Shown here piece by piece: positions 1-8,270 of a stretch of DNA of 64,000 nt. The notes under the pieces were generated by a model. The model was not told the origin of the DNA, searched no databases, and saw only the letters and a program-made list of their open reading frames with translations. Source of the DNA: DASUPK01 sp963747425 (lineage in GTDB: Bacteria; Actinomycetota; Thermoleophilia; Solirubrobacterales; 70-9); assembly GCA_963747425.1 (NCBI GenBank), contig CAVVFJ010000008.1, positions 558,001-622,000 on the forward strand, read 5' to 3'. Numbering within the stretch: the stretch's first letter is position 1; each line of letters opens with the position of its first letter. The translations under genes and the position numbers were made by a program.

Positions 1-2
1 AC

Positions 3-1145
3 GTCTGGGCGACCAGGTCGGGCCCCGCTCGGCGGCCGGGCATCGTGATCACAAACGGCTCGGTACAGGCCGACGAGCAGATGTACTGGTACGCGGCGCA
101 GGCGCTCGCCAAGGATGGCTACGTCGTCATGACCTTCGACCCTCAGGGGCAGGGCCAGTCCGACGACTTCGGGGAGTCGCCGGACCAGCGGGAGGGCTTC
201 CCGGCCCAGAGCGATGGCCGCCCGTTCTTTGACGGCACCGAGGACGCGATCGACTTCTTCCTCTCCGATGCGAAGCGCCGCTACAAGCCGGTGCCGAGCT
301 GCAGCACGGGCACGAGCCACGCCGCGAAGCAGGATCGCCGGGTGGCCGCCGGGCTCGACGCGGCGTATAACCCGCTCGCCTCGATGCTGAACCGCAACCG
401 ACTCGGCCTCGCAGGGCATTCCTACGGGGCGGCCGGCGTCTCCTACATCGGCCAGTGGGACCCGCGGGTGGACGCCGTGGTCGCCTGGGACAACCTCAGC
501 GGCGCCGATCCGAACGGGCAGACAGGATCATTTCCGCCGGGAGAGCAGCCCTGCCCGGCCGACCCGTCCCAGCGGACGGCCGTTCCGCTCACGAAGCCGG
601 CGCTGGGGATGTCGGCCGACTATTTCCTGCCGCCGACGCCGAACACTTCGCAGCCGGACCCCGAGGCGAAGGCTGCCCAGTCGCTCCATTACTCGGATGC
701 CGGCGTCGACTCCGGTGAGATCGTGATCCGCGGCGGCAGCCATCTCGATTTCAGCTGGATCCCGAATCCCGCCTTCGGGGCGAGCCTCCGCGGCGCGGAT
801 GAGATCGACTGGTACACGACTGCCTGGTTCGACAAGTACGTCAAGGGCGACCCGAGCGCCGATCGGCGTCTGCTCAGCGATCGCTGGTTCGACGACGCGC
901 AGGAGGCCGCCGTCGACCCGGACGGCGACGGCAACATGTTCTCCCGCTACTACCGCTCGCGGCTCGACATCGGGCTGTCGGACGGCGGGCGCTTCGACTG
1001 CGAGGACATCAGGCCCGACGCGATGCGTCCGGACCCGCCGAGCACCTTCCCGTCCAACACATGCACGGGCTGGGTTCCGGCGGCCGATGACGGCTGGCCG
1101 GGGAACTACGACTACGTCGCGATCGACACCTCGCCGGACGGCTAA
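3..1145 (+). CDS. alpha/beta hydrolase, 5' partial
   Basis: The reading frame is open to the left edge, so the true start lies outside the window. The GTG at 45 falls inside a core beta strand (GIVITNGS) and is unlikely to be the start. The visible 380 residues show a nucleophile elbow GHSYG (Ser near residue 140), an acidic turn VAWDN after the next strand, and a late GGSHLDFSW carrying the likely catalytic His, in alpha/beta-hydrolase order. A C-terminal extension of about 100 residues follows the His. Substrate is unknown; esterase or dienelactone-hydrolase-like activity is plausible. A signal peptide cannot be judged because the N-terminus is missing. Confidence 0.8.
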   Translation, partial: VWATRSGPARRPGIVITNGSVQADEQMYWYAAQALAKDGYVVMTFDPQGQGQSDDFGESPDQREGFPAQSDGRPFFDGTEDAIDFFLSDAKRRYKPVPSCSTGTSHAAKQDRRVAAGLDAAYNPLASMLNRNRLGLAGHSYGAAGVSYIGQWDPRVDAVVAWDNLSGADPNGQTGSFPPGEQPCPADPSQRTAVPLTKPALGMSADYFLPPTPNTSQPDPEAKAAQSLHYSDAGVDSGEIVIRGGSHLDFSWIPNPAFGASLRGADEIDWYTTAWFDKYVKGDPSADRRLLSDRWFDDAQEAAVDPDGDGNMFSRYYRSRLDIGLSDGGRFDCEDIRPDAMRPDPPSTFPSNTCTGWVPAADDGWPGNYDYVAIDTSPDG

Positions 1146-1239
1146 GGGCTGACGAGCAGCGGCCCGGCTGAAGACGGCTTCAGGTCTTTCCGGCGCCCGG
1201 CACCGCGGCTCGAATCTGAGTTTCTGTACCGTCGAGCAC

Positions 1240-1680
1240 TTGACGATCGAACGGATGGACCACGTCGGCATCGTGGTTGACGACCTTGCGGCCGCGACCG
1301 AGTTCTTCGTCGAGCTCGGGCTCGAGCTGCAGGGCGAGGTGACCGGCATGGAGGGCCGCTCTGTGGACCGCATCGCGGGCCTCGATGGCGTCCGGACGGA
1401 CTTTGCGTTCATGCAAACTCCGGACGGCAACGGACGACTCGAGCTGATCAAGTTCCACTCGCCGTCAAACCAGGGCGACAACCGGCACGCGCAGGCGAAT
1501 ACGCCGGGTATCCGCCACCTCACATTCGCCGTCGATGACATCCACGACGCCGTCGCCGGCCTGCGAGCCCGGGGCGCTGAGCTCGTCGGCGAGCTGGTGC
1601 GCTACGAGGACAGCTACTGGCTCTGCTACGTCCGCGGCCCGGAGGGGATCATCATCGAGCTGGCGGAGCGGATCGGCTAG
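1240..1680 (+). CDS. VOC family (glyoxalase/dioxygenase superfamily) protein
   Basis: A 146-residue protein with two beta-alpha-beta-beta-beta modules typical of the vicinal oxygen chelate fold. The first begins MDHVGIVVDDL and the second IRHLTFAVDDI. Candidate metal ligands are the His in each opening strand and Glu residues in LELIKF and GIIIELAE. The family includes glyoxalase I, extradiol dioxygenases and methylmalonyl-CoA epimerase; the exact reaction cannot be read here. The start is TTG at 1240 or ATG at 1255; the TTG adds five residues. It is followed directly by a truncated transporter remnant. Confidence 0.85.
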   Translation: MTIERMDHVGIVVDDLAAATEFFVELGLELQGEVTGMEGRSVDRIAGLDGVRTDFAFMQTPDGNGRLELIKFHSPSNQGDNRHAQANTPGIRHLTFAVDDIHDAVAGLRARGAELVGELVRYEDSYWLCYVRGPEGIIIELAERIG

Positions 1681-1708
1681 CAGCTCTCGAGGAGACGCTG
1701 GAGGGAGG

Positions 1709-2101
1709 CGGCGCGGCATCGGCTGCAACTGGCTCGTCTGCCTCGCCGTCTGGATGGCGCTCGGCGCCAAGGACATCGGCGGCAAGATCCTGGCGATCTT
1801 CTTCCCGATCATGGCGTTTGTCGCGATGGGATTCGACCACCTGGTCGCGAACATGTTCTTCCTCCCGGCGGCCCACTGGGCCGGCGTTCCCGGTATCGGG
1901 TGGGGAGACATCGGGCGCAACCTGCTCTTCGCCGGGCTCGGCAACGCCGTGGGAGCGCTGGTCTTCGTCGGCTGCGCCTACTGGTTCCTCTACGGGCGTG
2001 CCGCGCCCGACGTGGTCGCCGAGACGATCCCGGCGTCCCGCACAACAGGCGGCCCCGAGCCCGCGGCGGTGCACGCCACGGCGGCCACGGTGCAGGGCTG
2101 A
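1709..2101 (+). pseudogene. C-terminal remnant of a formate/nitrite transporter (FNT)
   Basis: From about 1709 one frame reads RGIGCNWLVCLAVWMA, then AKDIGGKILAIFFPIMAFVA, then FDHLVANMFFLP, and a last membrane segment ending in a GCAYWFLYGR-like turn. This is the second half of an FNT-family channel (FocA/NirC), including the conserved GxxCNWLVC segment. The first three helices are absent: just upstream is an intact VOC gene in another frame, and the in-frame extension back to 1535 is shadow sequence. It has no plausible start. I read it as a deletion remnant. Confidence 0.7.
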
Positions 2102-2443
2102 TTCACCGAGCTCCACCCAAGCAGGCGACTGTTGGTGGCCCCGGCGGCTTGGCCGTCGGGGCCACCGGCTGACCGGCAGCGACTCTGCTGCTTCAACACC
2201 GGCAACGACTGCTTCAACAGCGGCAATGAAGGAGGGTGGTCAAGGTTGGCCAGCTCTCCTGACGGTTTCGGAGGATTTGCGCACCCCGGACACCCAAGAG
2301 CTCCGAAACTCCCGATGCCGCCCCCGCCGGAGGGAGTTCTGAAGAGTTGTCCCCGTATATGGGGGAAAACCCTCAAGATTCCGTTGGTGGCTCGGCGGAG
2401 CCACCACCTCTGGCCCACGCCCTCTTGATTGCTGGGGTTCGGG
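2102..2443. other. intergenic region without a supported gene
   Basis: The stretch between the FNT remnant and the P450 stop holds no convincing gene; the ORFs across it have low-complexity Arg/Pro-rich products. It contains a two-copy direct repeat of about 19 bases with a 21-base period at 2190-2229 and two hairpins listed separately. It may be eroded sequence from the same deletion that truncated the transporter gene. Confidence 0.6.
2350..2406 (-). terminator. tandem hairpins downstream of the P450 gene
   Basis: A perfect 9-bp stem with a 4-base loop (TGGTGGCTC/GAGCCACCA) spans 2385-2406, about 40 bases past the P450 stop. A second hairpin, TCCCC/GGGGA around GTATAT, spans 2350-2365. Read on the minus strand, a short TTTTCCCC run lies between them. 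There is no long U-tract, so this is a probable, not classical, terminator. Confidence 0.45.
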
Positions 2444-3700
2444 TTATCGGGCCCAGCGAACCGGCAGAGACTTCAGCTGGTTGAGGAAGGCCGAGATCGC
2501 CGGGTCCGGCTTGCCGGCCAGCTCCATGTTCGGAAAGCGGCGCAGCGTCTCCTCGAAGAGGATCTTGAGCTCGAGCCGGGCCAGGGCGGCACCGAGGCAG
2601 AAGTGGCGGCCGCCCGCGCCGAAGGCCTGGTGCTCGGGGTTGCGCTTGACGTCGAAGCGGTCGGGTTCCTCGTAGACGTCCTCGTCGCGGTTGGACGAGA
2701 CGTACCACATGACCACCTTCTCGCCCTCCTTCACCGGACAGCCCGCCACCTCGGTGTCGCGGGTCGCCGTGCGGCGGAAGTGGGCGAAGGCGGGGTACAT
2801 GCGCAGGCACTCCTCGACCGCGGCTGGGATCAGCGACGGGTCGTCGGCCAGCATCTTCATCTGGTCGGGGCGCTCGAGCAGGGCTCGCATGCCGCTGGTG
2901 TAGGTCGCCTTGGTGGAGTCGTTGCCGGCCGCCATCAGCAGGAAGAAGCCCATGACGATTTCGTGCTCCTCGAGCTTCTCGCCGTCGATCTCGGCGTGAA
3001 CCAGGACGCTGGTCAGGTCGTCGGTGGGATTCTCGAGCCGGTCAGCGATCAGCAGGCGGCACCGCTCGAACAGCTCGGGGATGTCCTTCTCCAGGATCTC
3101 GTCGAGGCCGCCCGGGTTGAGGTCGTCGTCGCCGAGCCCCAGCGCCGAGTTCATCAGCCTCGCCCAGATCAGGTCGTCCTCTGGGCTGATTCCCATGAAG
3201 CTGCCGATCACCCGCGAGACCACCGGCTGCGCGACGTCGTTGACCAGGTCGCACCCGCCGCGGTCGGCGACCCCGTCGAGGACGCCCTCGGTGATCGCCC
3301 GAATCCGATCCTCGTGCTCTGCGATCCGCTTCGGCGTGAAGCCTTTCTGGAAGAGCATCTTGAGCCGGTCGTGCTTGGGCGGGTCCTGGGCGATGAACAT
3401 CCCTCGCGCCAGCTCAAGGGGGATCGCATGGGTGAGCCCGGTGACGCCGCCGCGCTCCGAGGAGTAGGTCTCCCAGTCGAGGCTGACCTCGCGGACGTCC
3501 TCCGCCTTGGTGACGGACCAGAAGCCCTCTTCGTCCGGGTACTCGTTGATCTCCGACCAGTGGACCGGGCAGCGGCCGCGGAGCTCCTTGAAGATCTCGT
3601 GGGGCGGGCCGTCCTCCCAATGCTCGCGGTCGGTGACGTCGAGGGCGTCGAGGTCCGCGTACTTCTCGCTCGCCAGCTGGTCCTGGGGCGGCCGGTTCAT
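2444..3700 (-). CDS. cytochrome P450
   Basis: A 418-residue haem monooxygenase with every P450 landmark. The I-helix oxygen-activation motif is AGNDST (near 258), slightly unusual for AGxxTT. The K-helix ExxR is ECLR (near 297). The haem loop is FGAGGRHFCLG, with ligand Cys near 368. Length is normal for a bacterial soluble P450 needing separate redox partners, and none lie nearby. The overall pattern resembles CYPs acting on steroids or fatty acyl side chains, but substrate cannot be assigned. Start ATG at 3700; GTG at 3706 is possible. It faces away from the CMD-family gene, with about 80 bases between starts. Confidence 0.93.
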   Translation of the reverse strand: MNRPPQDQLASEKYADLDALDVTDREHWEDGPPHEIFKELRGRCPVHWSEINEYPDEEGFWSVTKAEDVREVSLDWETYSSERGGVTGLTHAIPLELARGMFIAQDPPKHDRLKMLFQKGFTPKRIAEHEDRIRAITEGVLDGVADRGGCDLVNDVAQPVVSRVIGSFMGISPEDDLIWARLMNSALGLGDDDLNPGGLDEILEKDIPELFERCRLLIADRLENPTDDLTSVLVHAEIDGEKLEEHEIVMGFFLLMAAGNDSTKATYTSGMRALLERPDQMKMLADDPSLIPAAVEECLRMYPAFAHFRRTATRDTEVAGCPVKEGEKVVMWYVSSNRDEDVYEEPDRFDVKRNPEHQAFGAGGRHFCLGAALARLELKILFEETLRRFPNMELAGKPDPAISAFLNQLKSLPVRWAR

Positions 3701-3781
3701 CGCCACGGACAATACTGGCTGGCCAGCCAGTTTTCTCGCGGCGGGCGCGATCGTCGTGCTCGGCTCAATAGGGTCCGGGGC

Positions 3782-4342
3782 GTGAGCACCGATCCCCGCA
3801 TCCCGCCGCTCCCGCCGGAGGAATGGGACGGCGACCTGAAGAGGGTGCTCGAAGCGGTGCCCCCCGGCATCGAGCGGCGGCTCGGGGACAACAACATCTT
3901 CCCGACCTTCGCGCGGAACCCCGAGCTCTTCCGGGTCTGGCTCCCGCTGGGCGGATACCTGCTGGCGGCGGGCAAGCTCTCCGGCAGGGATCGTGAGCTG
4001 CTCATCCTGCGGACCGCCGTCAACTGCGAATCCTCGTACGAATGGGGGCAGCACGTGCGCATCTCGCTGGACGGCGGGATCGAGCGGGAGGCGATCGACC
4101 GCGTGCTCGAGGGCCCCGAGGCCGATGGCTGGACGGCTCACGAGGCGGCGCTGCTGCGGGCCGCGGACGAGCTCCACGAGGGCTCGCGCGTCTCGGACGC
4201 GACCTGGAAGACGCTCGCCGAGGCCTACGACCAGGCGCAGCTGATCGAGGCCACGATGGTCGTCGGCCACTACCACATGGTCGCCTTCGCCCTGAACAGC
4301 TTCGACGTGGAGCTCGACGAGGGCCTCGAGCCGCTGCCGTGA
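3782..4342 (+). CDS. carboxymuconolactone decarboxylase (CMD) family protein
   Basis: A 186-residue all-helical protein of the CMD/AhpD fold. It has the segment LSGRDRELLILRTAVNCESSYEW and a following GQHVRIS, matching the family's Cys...Tyr-x-W...H region. Only one Cys of the AhpD CxxC pair is present, so a thiol peroxidase role is doubtful. Start GTG at 3782. Its TGA overlaps the GTG of the next gene by one base step (GTGA), so the two are probably translationally coupled. Divergence from the P450 gene suggests a shared role in processing a small hydrophobic compound. Confidence 0.85.
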   Translation: MSTDPRIPPLPPEEWDGDLKRVLEAVPPGIERRLGDNNIFPTFARNPELFRVWLPLGGYLLAAGKLSGRDRELLILRTAVNCESSYEWGQHVRISLDGGIEREAIDRVLEGPEADGWTAHEAALLRAADELHEGSRVSDATWKTLAEAYDQAQLIEATMVVGHYHMVAFALNSFDVELDEGLEPLP

Positions 4343-4788
4343 AGCCGGTCAGCGTCTCGATCGAGGTCCCAACCTCGACCCAGCAGGTGTACGAGTTCCT
4401 GGAGGTCCTCGGGAACCACGAGAGCTTCATGGACCACTTCATGGTCGATTGGAAGCTCTCCGGCCCACCGCGAGGCGTCGGCGCCAAGGCCAACGTCCGG
4501 GTGAAGGCCACCGCCGAGAAGGATTGGACCGACTTCGAGATCGTCGAGGCGGATGCCGGGCGCAGGCTCGTCGAGGAGAGCATCGGCGGGCCGAGCGCCA
4601 AGCGCCGCCTGCGAGGGACCTATCTCCTCGAGGGGCTGCCCGACGGGGGCACCAGGGTCAACTTCGAGCTCGAGTTCCTCGAGCTACCCACCGGCGAGAA
4701 GCTGATGGGCCCGCTCAATCGCGCCTACGTCAAGCGGGTGAACGGCAAGGCGATGAAGCGCCTCGCCGACCAACTCTCCGCTCTGTAG
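4339..4788 (+). CDS. SRPBCC family (START-like) protein
   Basis: A 149-residue protein starting at a GTG that overlaps the stop of the CMD gene. It opens with VSIEVPTSTQQVYEFLEV, the usual first strand and helices of the SRPBCC fold. It continues through antiparallel strands, with a long C-terminal helix ending KAMKRLADQLSAL. This fold forms a deep hydrophobic pocket that binds lipids or small organics. No catalytic residues are identifiable. Its coupling to the CMD gene suggests they serve one process, perhaps with the divergent P450. Confidence 0.8.
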   Translation: MKPVSVSIEVPTSTQQVYEFLEVLGNHESFMDHFMVDWKLSGPPRGVGAKANVRVKATAEKDWTDFEIVEADAGRRLVEESIGGPSAKRRLRGTYLLEGLPDGGTRVNFELEFLELPTGEKLMGPLNRAYVKRVNGKAMKRLADQLSAL

Positions 4789-4806
4789 AGCTACATTGCT
4801 GCCTCG

Positions 4807-5289
4807 ATGCAGGTAGGGCGATCATTGATGGCACTCGGCGCGGCGGCGCTACTCGTGCTGGCAGTCGGCTGCGGCTCGGACTCGAGCGGAGAGAGCAGCA
4901 CCGCCGCAGCGGTGTCGATCCCATCGCCGACGTCGCCGATCCCGACCACGACGACGTCCGGCACGGCGGCCGGGGGCGGCAAGCAGAAGACCGCTCCGAC
5001 GACGACCGGCGCGGGCGGCTCGACGGCGTGCTCGATCCCCGACGCCTACCAGAACTTCAAGTACACGGGCCTCGACTGCACCGCCGCCGTCGCCGTCGCC
5101 ACCGCCTGGGATCAGGACGGCAAGGACTGCAACACGGTCGACAACCCGAACGTCGACGAGGGCTATCACCGGACCTGCTCGGTCGAGGGCTTCACCTGCA
5201 CCGCCAAGCGGGACGTGCACTCGGACGGGCGCTTCGTCAGCTGCACTCAGGGCGGGCAGAGCATCCGCTTCACCTGGCTGCCTGCGTAG
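4807..5289 (+). CDS. small secreted lipoprotein, unknown function
   Basis: A 160-residue protein with a lipoprotein signal peptide: MQVGRSLMALGAAALLVLAVGC, with lipobox LAVGC. A flexible Ser/Thr/Pro/Gly-rich stretch of about 50 residues follows, probably a spacer above the membrane. The C-terminal domain (about 75-160) has six Cys, which could form disulfides. I do not recognise the domain. Its 3' end overlaps, tail to tail, the 3' end of the glutamate decarboxylase remnant. Confidence 0.8.
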   Translation: MQVGRSLMALGAAALLVLAVGCGSDSSGESSTAAAVSIPSPTSPIPTTTTSGTAAGGGKQKTAPTTTGAGGSTACSIPDAYQNFKYTGLDCTAAVAVATAWDQDGKDCNTVDNPNVDEGYHRTCSVEGFTCTAKRDVHSDGRFVSCTQGGQSIRFTWLPA

Positions 5290-5872
5290 GGCTGGACTCA
5301 GTAGCCAACTCCGACGACATCGTCGGGATCTGCCCGGTGAAGGTCGTGCCGAGTACGGCCGTGACGCCGATCGTGTTCTCGTCGATGTGCGGCTCGACGT
5401 CCTCCGGCCCGATCACGATCTTGTCCTCCTGCAGCGGGACGATCCGGGGCTCGACGTCGAAGTAGCGGCAGAACTTCTCCCAGACGACGTGCACGTCGGA
5501 CGATCCCTGCGTGCGCGCCCCGATCGTCTCGCCCGGGGCGTTGAAGAGGTTGGCGAGCATGCGGATGCAGCGCTGCTCGATCTCGGCGGTCTGCGGGTAC
5601 TCCGCGTGGTCGATGAAGTTGCGGTGGAGGTTGTGGGCGATCAGCAGATCGACGTCCGGGCCCATCCAGGTGGTGACGAACGTCGCCAGGTTCTTCTCCG
5701 GATCGCCGTCGAGGAGCAGCTCCTGCTCGATCAGCAGATGGGCGTCGGCCGGATCCATCGGGCCGTCGGGGAGCTTGTGGTCCGGGGCAGGCTCGGTGAT
5801 GAACCGGGCGCGGTTGAACCCGGGCCCTCTGGCATTGGGATGCTTGTCCCTCTCCGCCACCAGGCGCGACAC
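5270..5872 (-). pseudogene. gadB: glutamate decarboxylase remnant with internal deletion
   Basis: The minus-strand frame reads DPADAHLLIEQELLLDGDP, NLATFVTTWMGPDVD, HAEYPQTAEIEQRC and LFNAPGETIGARTQGSS. It then jumps directly to VHVVWEKFCRYFDVE and ENTIGVTAVLGTTFTG before running into unrelated residues and a stop. These are collinear blocks of a GadB-type PLP decarboxylase. The segment between TQGSS and VHVVWEKF (normally about 30 residues) is missing, and so is everything after TFTG, including the PLP lysine. The product would be inactive. A likely original start is GTG at 5872. Confidence 0.8.
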
Positions 5873-5900
5873 TACTCTCCGCGGTGGGTCGGCAGCAAAG

Positions 5901-6761
5901 ATGGCTGACGAGCGCCCCCAATCAAATCCGCTGCAGCGAGCGGCCGCGCCTGTGGCGCGAGCCGGGCTGCGGGGTGCGCAGGGCCTGGCGCGGCGGCTGG
6001 GACTCGACCGAGCCGTGGACCGCGGGGTGGATCGCGCGCTTGACAGCGAGACCGCCGCCAAGGCGACGGAGCGTCTGCTGAAGACCGACACCGCCAACCG
6101 CGTCTGGGACAAGGTGCTCGAGAGCGACGAGGCCCAGAAGCTCGTCGAGCGGGTGGCCGAGGCGCCCGAGGTCCGGGCGGCGATCACCTCCCAGGGCGTG
6201 GGTCTGCTGGAGGACCTGCGCAGGGTCGTGCGCAGCGTGGTGCGCCGGCTCGACACCGGGATCGAACGGGTGGCGCGAGGCCTGCTGCGAAGGCGGGCCC
6301 GTGAAGGCCGGCCCATCTATGCGGGGGTGGCCAGCCGCCTCCTGGCCCTGGCGATCGACGCCGGGGTCGTCTACGGGACACTTCTCCTGATCTCGACCGC
6401 GATCGCCTTCCTGGTCTCCGTCTTGGAACCCGGGGACCAGACGGCCGGCACCGTCGTGATCGCTCTCGGTGCAACCGTCTGGGCGCTGATCGCAGCGGCC
6501 TATCTCTTGATCCTCTGGTCCGGCGCCGGGCGAACCGTGGGAATGTCGTTCGTCGCCATCCGGATGCTGTCCGAGGACGGCAGCGACGTCAGGCCGCGCC
6601 AGGCGTTCCGGAGGCTGATCTGGATCGTTCTCGCGGCCCTGCCCCTATTCCTCGGATACTGGGGTCTCCTCTTCGACCGCGAGCGACGCGGCTGGCCCGA
6701 TCGCAGGGCCAGGACCGTCGTTTGCTACGCCGACCCGGAGCTGGACCAGGACCTGGTCTAG
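5901..6761 (+). CDS. RDD family membrane protein
   Basis: A 286-residue protein. The first half (about 1-130) is soluble, Arg-rich and helical, with no family I can name. The second half is an RDD domain: YAGVASRLLALAIDAGVV carries the characteristic Arg and Asp in the first membrane helix. A second helix follows around ALGATVWALIAAAYLLI, then GRTVGMSFVAIRML and a third hydrophobic segment IVLAALPLFLGYWGLLF. RDD proteins are small membrane proteins of mixed function, some transport-linked. Start ATG at 5901. The 3' end overlaps the TetR gene stop tail to tail. Confidence 0.85.
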   Translation: MADERPQSNPLQRAAAPVARAGLRGAQGLARRLGLDRAVDRGVDRALDSETAAKATERLLKTDTANRVWDKVLESDEAQKLVERVAEAPEVRAAITSQGVGLLEDLRRVVRSVVRRLDTGIERVARGLLRRRAREGRPIYAGVASRLLALAIDAGVVYGTLLLISTAIAFLVSVLEPGDQTAGTVVIALGATVWALIAAAYLLILWSGAGRTVGMSFVAIRMLSEDGSDVRPRQAFRRLIWIVLAALPLFLGYWGLLFDRERRGWPDRRARTVVCYADPELDQDLV

Positions 6762-7378
6762 GACGCGGCGGCCCGATCGCGCGCGGATGCAGCCGCGACC
6801 AGGCCCATCGCCAGCTTTACCGCCTCGGGCTCATCGAGGCCCTGCTCATGGACGAGCGACTGCCAGGTCGAGAATGCCAGCGCGTGCCCGATCGCGGCCT
6901 GGGCCCGCTTGCGAGCGTGGCCGCGCAGCCCGCGCCCGGCCATCAGAACGTCGCGGGCGGCGTCCATGTAGGCACGGAAACCCGCGAAGTGGCGTCTCAC
7001 GTTCTCGTTAGTCGCCTCGTCGCGGATCAGGTTCTCCATCATCTGCTCCGTCCGCCCCCAGTAGGCGTAGAGCTCCTCGAGGGCGGAGCGCAGACGCTCC
7101 TCCGGGTCGTCGATCGCGGCCCACGCCCCGATGTCGGGCGGAGGATTGGCCCCGATCCAGTCCGCGCTGCAGGCCTCGAATAGCGCGGCCTCGTCCGGGA
7201 AGTGGCGGTAGAGGGTCGATCGGCGGACACCTGCGCGCTCGGCCACCGCGCTCATCGAGGTGTAAGCGGGCCCCACGGTTCCGTGCAGCTCGACGGCGCT
7301 CTCGGTGATCCGGCGGCGGGTCTCCGCCTCGAGTTCGGCTCGGCGCTTCTTGCGGTAGGGACGCTTTTGATCGGACAT
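6758..7378 (-). CDS. TetR family transcriptional regulator
   Basis: A 206-residue regulator with a basic N-terminal arm (KRPYRKKRRAELEAETRRRI) and a helix-turn-helix AVAERAGVRRSTLYRHFPDE near residues 45-65, classic for TetR. A ligand-binding helical domain follows. It is divergent from the cupin gene. Its own start codon sits inside an inverted repeat GGACAT-AG-ATGTCC, so it probably represses itself and the cupin promoter. The effector is unknown. Confidence 0.92.
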   Translation of the reverse strand: MSDQKRPYRKKRRAELEAETRRRITESAVELHGTVGPAYTSMSAVAERAGVRRSTLYRHFPDEAALFEACSADWIGANPPPDIGAWAAIDDPEERLRSALEELYAYWGRTEQMMENLIRDEATNENVRRHFAGFRAYMDAARDVLMAGRGLRGHARKRAQAAIGHALAFSTWQSLVHEQGLDEPEAVKLAMGLVAAASARDRAAAS

Positions 7379-7445
7379 AGATGTCCTATGAATCTTGACA
7401 GATCGATCGGACTTGTGTATATATTCGCGCGACACCGCTGTCCGA
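7371..7445 (+). promoter_or_regulatory. cupin promoter with repeated TetR-type half-sites
   Basis: A near-consensus housekeeping promoter faces the cupin gene: TTGACA at 7395-7400, a 17-base spacer and TATATA at 7418-7423. The half-site TCGGACA/T occurs three times: at 7371 within the inverted repeat GGACAT-AG-ATGTCC (7373-7386), at 7407-7412 inside the promoter spacer, and inverted at 7439-7445 just past the expected transcription start. This placement suits repression by the adjacent TetR protein. The RBS AAAGGAG (7448-7454) precedes ATG 7464. Confidence 0.65.
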
Positions 7446-7463
7446 CTAAAGGAGAAGAAGGCA

Positions 7464-7970
7464 ATGGAAGCCACCAAGGCGAAGGTTGTTGGCCCGAGAG
7501 ATGGAAAGGCCGGGTTCCTGGGGAGCATCGGCGTCCGATTCATGATCGACGGCGACGAAACCGACCGGGGCTTCTCGCTCGTCGAGCATCCGATGTCCCC
7601 GCGCGCTCTGGCCGCACCGCTGCACAGGCACAACCGCGAGGACGAGTACACCTACGTCCTCGAAGGGAAGGTCGGGGCTCTGCTCGGTGACGAGGTTCTG
7701 GTCGCTGAGCCCGGTGACCTGGTCTTCAAGCCCCGCGACCAGTGGCACACCTTCTGGAACGCGGGCGACACCCCCGCGAGGATTCTGGAGATCATCGCGC
7801 CGGCGGGCTTCGAGAACTTCTTCGAGGAGCTCTCGGACATGGGGGGAGCCATGCAGGCCGACCCGCAGGACCTGGGTGAGCTCTGCCAGCGCTACGAGCT
7901 CGAGATGGAGCCGGACAGCATCCCAGGACTGCTGGAGCGCTTCGGCCTGGTGATCGGCGAGCCCCTCTAG
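7464..7970 (+). CDS. cupin domain protein
   Basis: A 168-residue single-domain cupin. The first motif, PLHRHNREDEYTYVLEGKVG, supplies two His and a Glu. The second, GDLVFKPRDQWHTFWN, supplies the third His of the usual metal site. A C-terminal helical tail follows. Small cupins of this type are metal-binding dioxygenases, isomerases or sensors; the substrate is unknown. ATG 7464 is preceded by a good RBS; an upstream in-frame start at 7395 lies inside the promoter and is rejected. Probably controlled by the divergent TetR. The TAG overlaps the minus-strand neighbour's stop. Confidence 0.88.
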   Translation: MEATKAKVVGPRDGKAGFLGSIGVRFMIDGDETDRGFSLVEHPMSPRALAAPLHRHNREDEYTYVLEGKVGALLGDEVLVAEPGDLVFKPRDQWHTFWNAGDTPARILEIIAPAGFENFFEELSDMGGAMQADPQDLGELCQRYELEMEPDSIPGLLERFGLVIGEPL

Positions 7971-8260
7971 GGCTCGTCGAGCGCCTCGTTCGCCTCGGAC
8001 CACTTGCCCGGCGGGACGCGGAGGGCGATGTCGCCCCTCCCGTACTCGTTCAGCGGGTGGTCCGAGGTGATCACCGCCTCGTGCCCGCCGTCTGTGAGCT
8101 GCTGGCGCCAGGCGCGGGCCGTCTCGAGGTCGTCGAAGTCTCGGACGACGTCCCAGTCGTCATAGCTCGCGTCGCCGACCTTGAGCTCGGCGAGGCCGTC
8201 GGGATGGAGGGGATCAGTGCCGACCCCGAAGAGCTCGCGGAACTTGTCGCCGATGCCCAT
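7967..8260 (-). CDS. conserved hypothetical protein, 97 aa
   Basis: A small acidic soluble protein. The central part (VVRDFDDLETARAWRQQL, then GGHEAVIT) looks like a ferredoxin-like or SPOR-like alpha-beta unit, reminiscent of DUF2007-type putative signal-transducing proteins, but the match is by eye only. No Cys, membrane segment or signal peptide. Start ATG at 8260, just downstream of the SDR gene on the same strand, so it may share its transcript. Function unknown. Confidence 0.65.
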   Translation of the reverse strand: MGIGDKFRELFGVGTDPLHPDGLAELKVGDASYDDWDVVRDFDDLETARAWRQQLTDGGHEAVITSDHPLNEYGRGDIALRVPPGKWSEANEALDEP

Positions 8261-8270
8261 GCAACTCAGG

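Noticed and set aside
528..1541. 337-codon minus-strand ORF over the hydrolase and VOC genes
   Set aside because: Arg-rich composition without domains, opposite two genes with clear motifs.
2190..2229. Possible CRISPR-like or tandem repeat
   Set aside because: Only two imperfect copies of about 19 bases with a 21-base period and no spacers of constant length; too little to call an array.
2132..2428. 98-codon ORF in the intergenic region
   Set aside because: Pro/Ser/Arg-rich sequence with no RBS or recognisable fold, and a terminator-like hairpin falls inside it.
2429..4342. 637-codon plus-strand ORF across the P450 gene
   Set aside because: The first 450 codons are antisense to a P450 with all haem motifs. 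Only the last 186 residues from GTG 3782 form a CMD-family protein.
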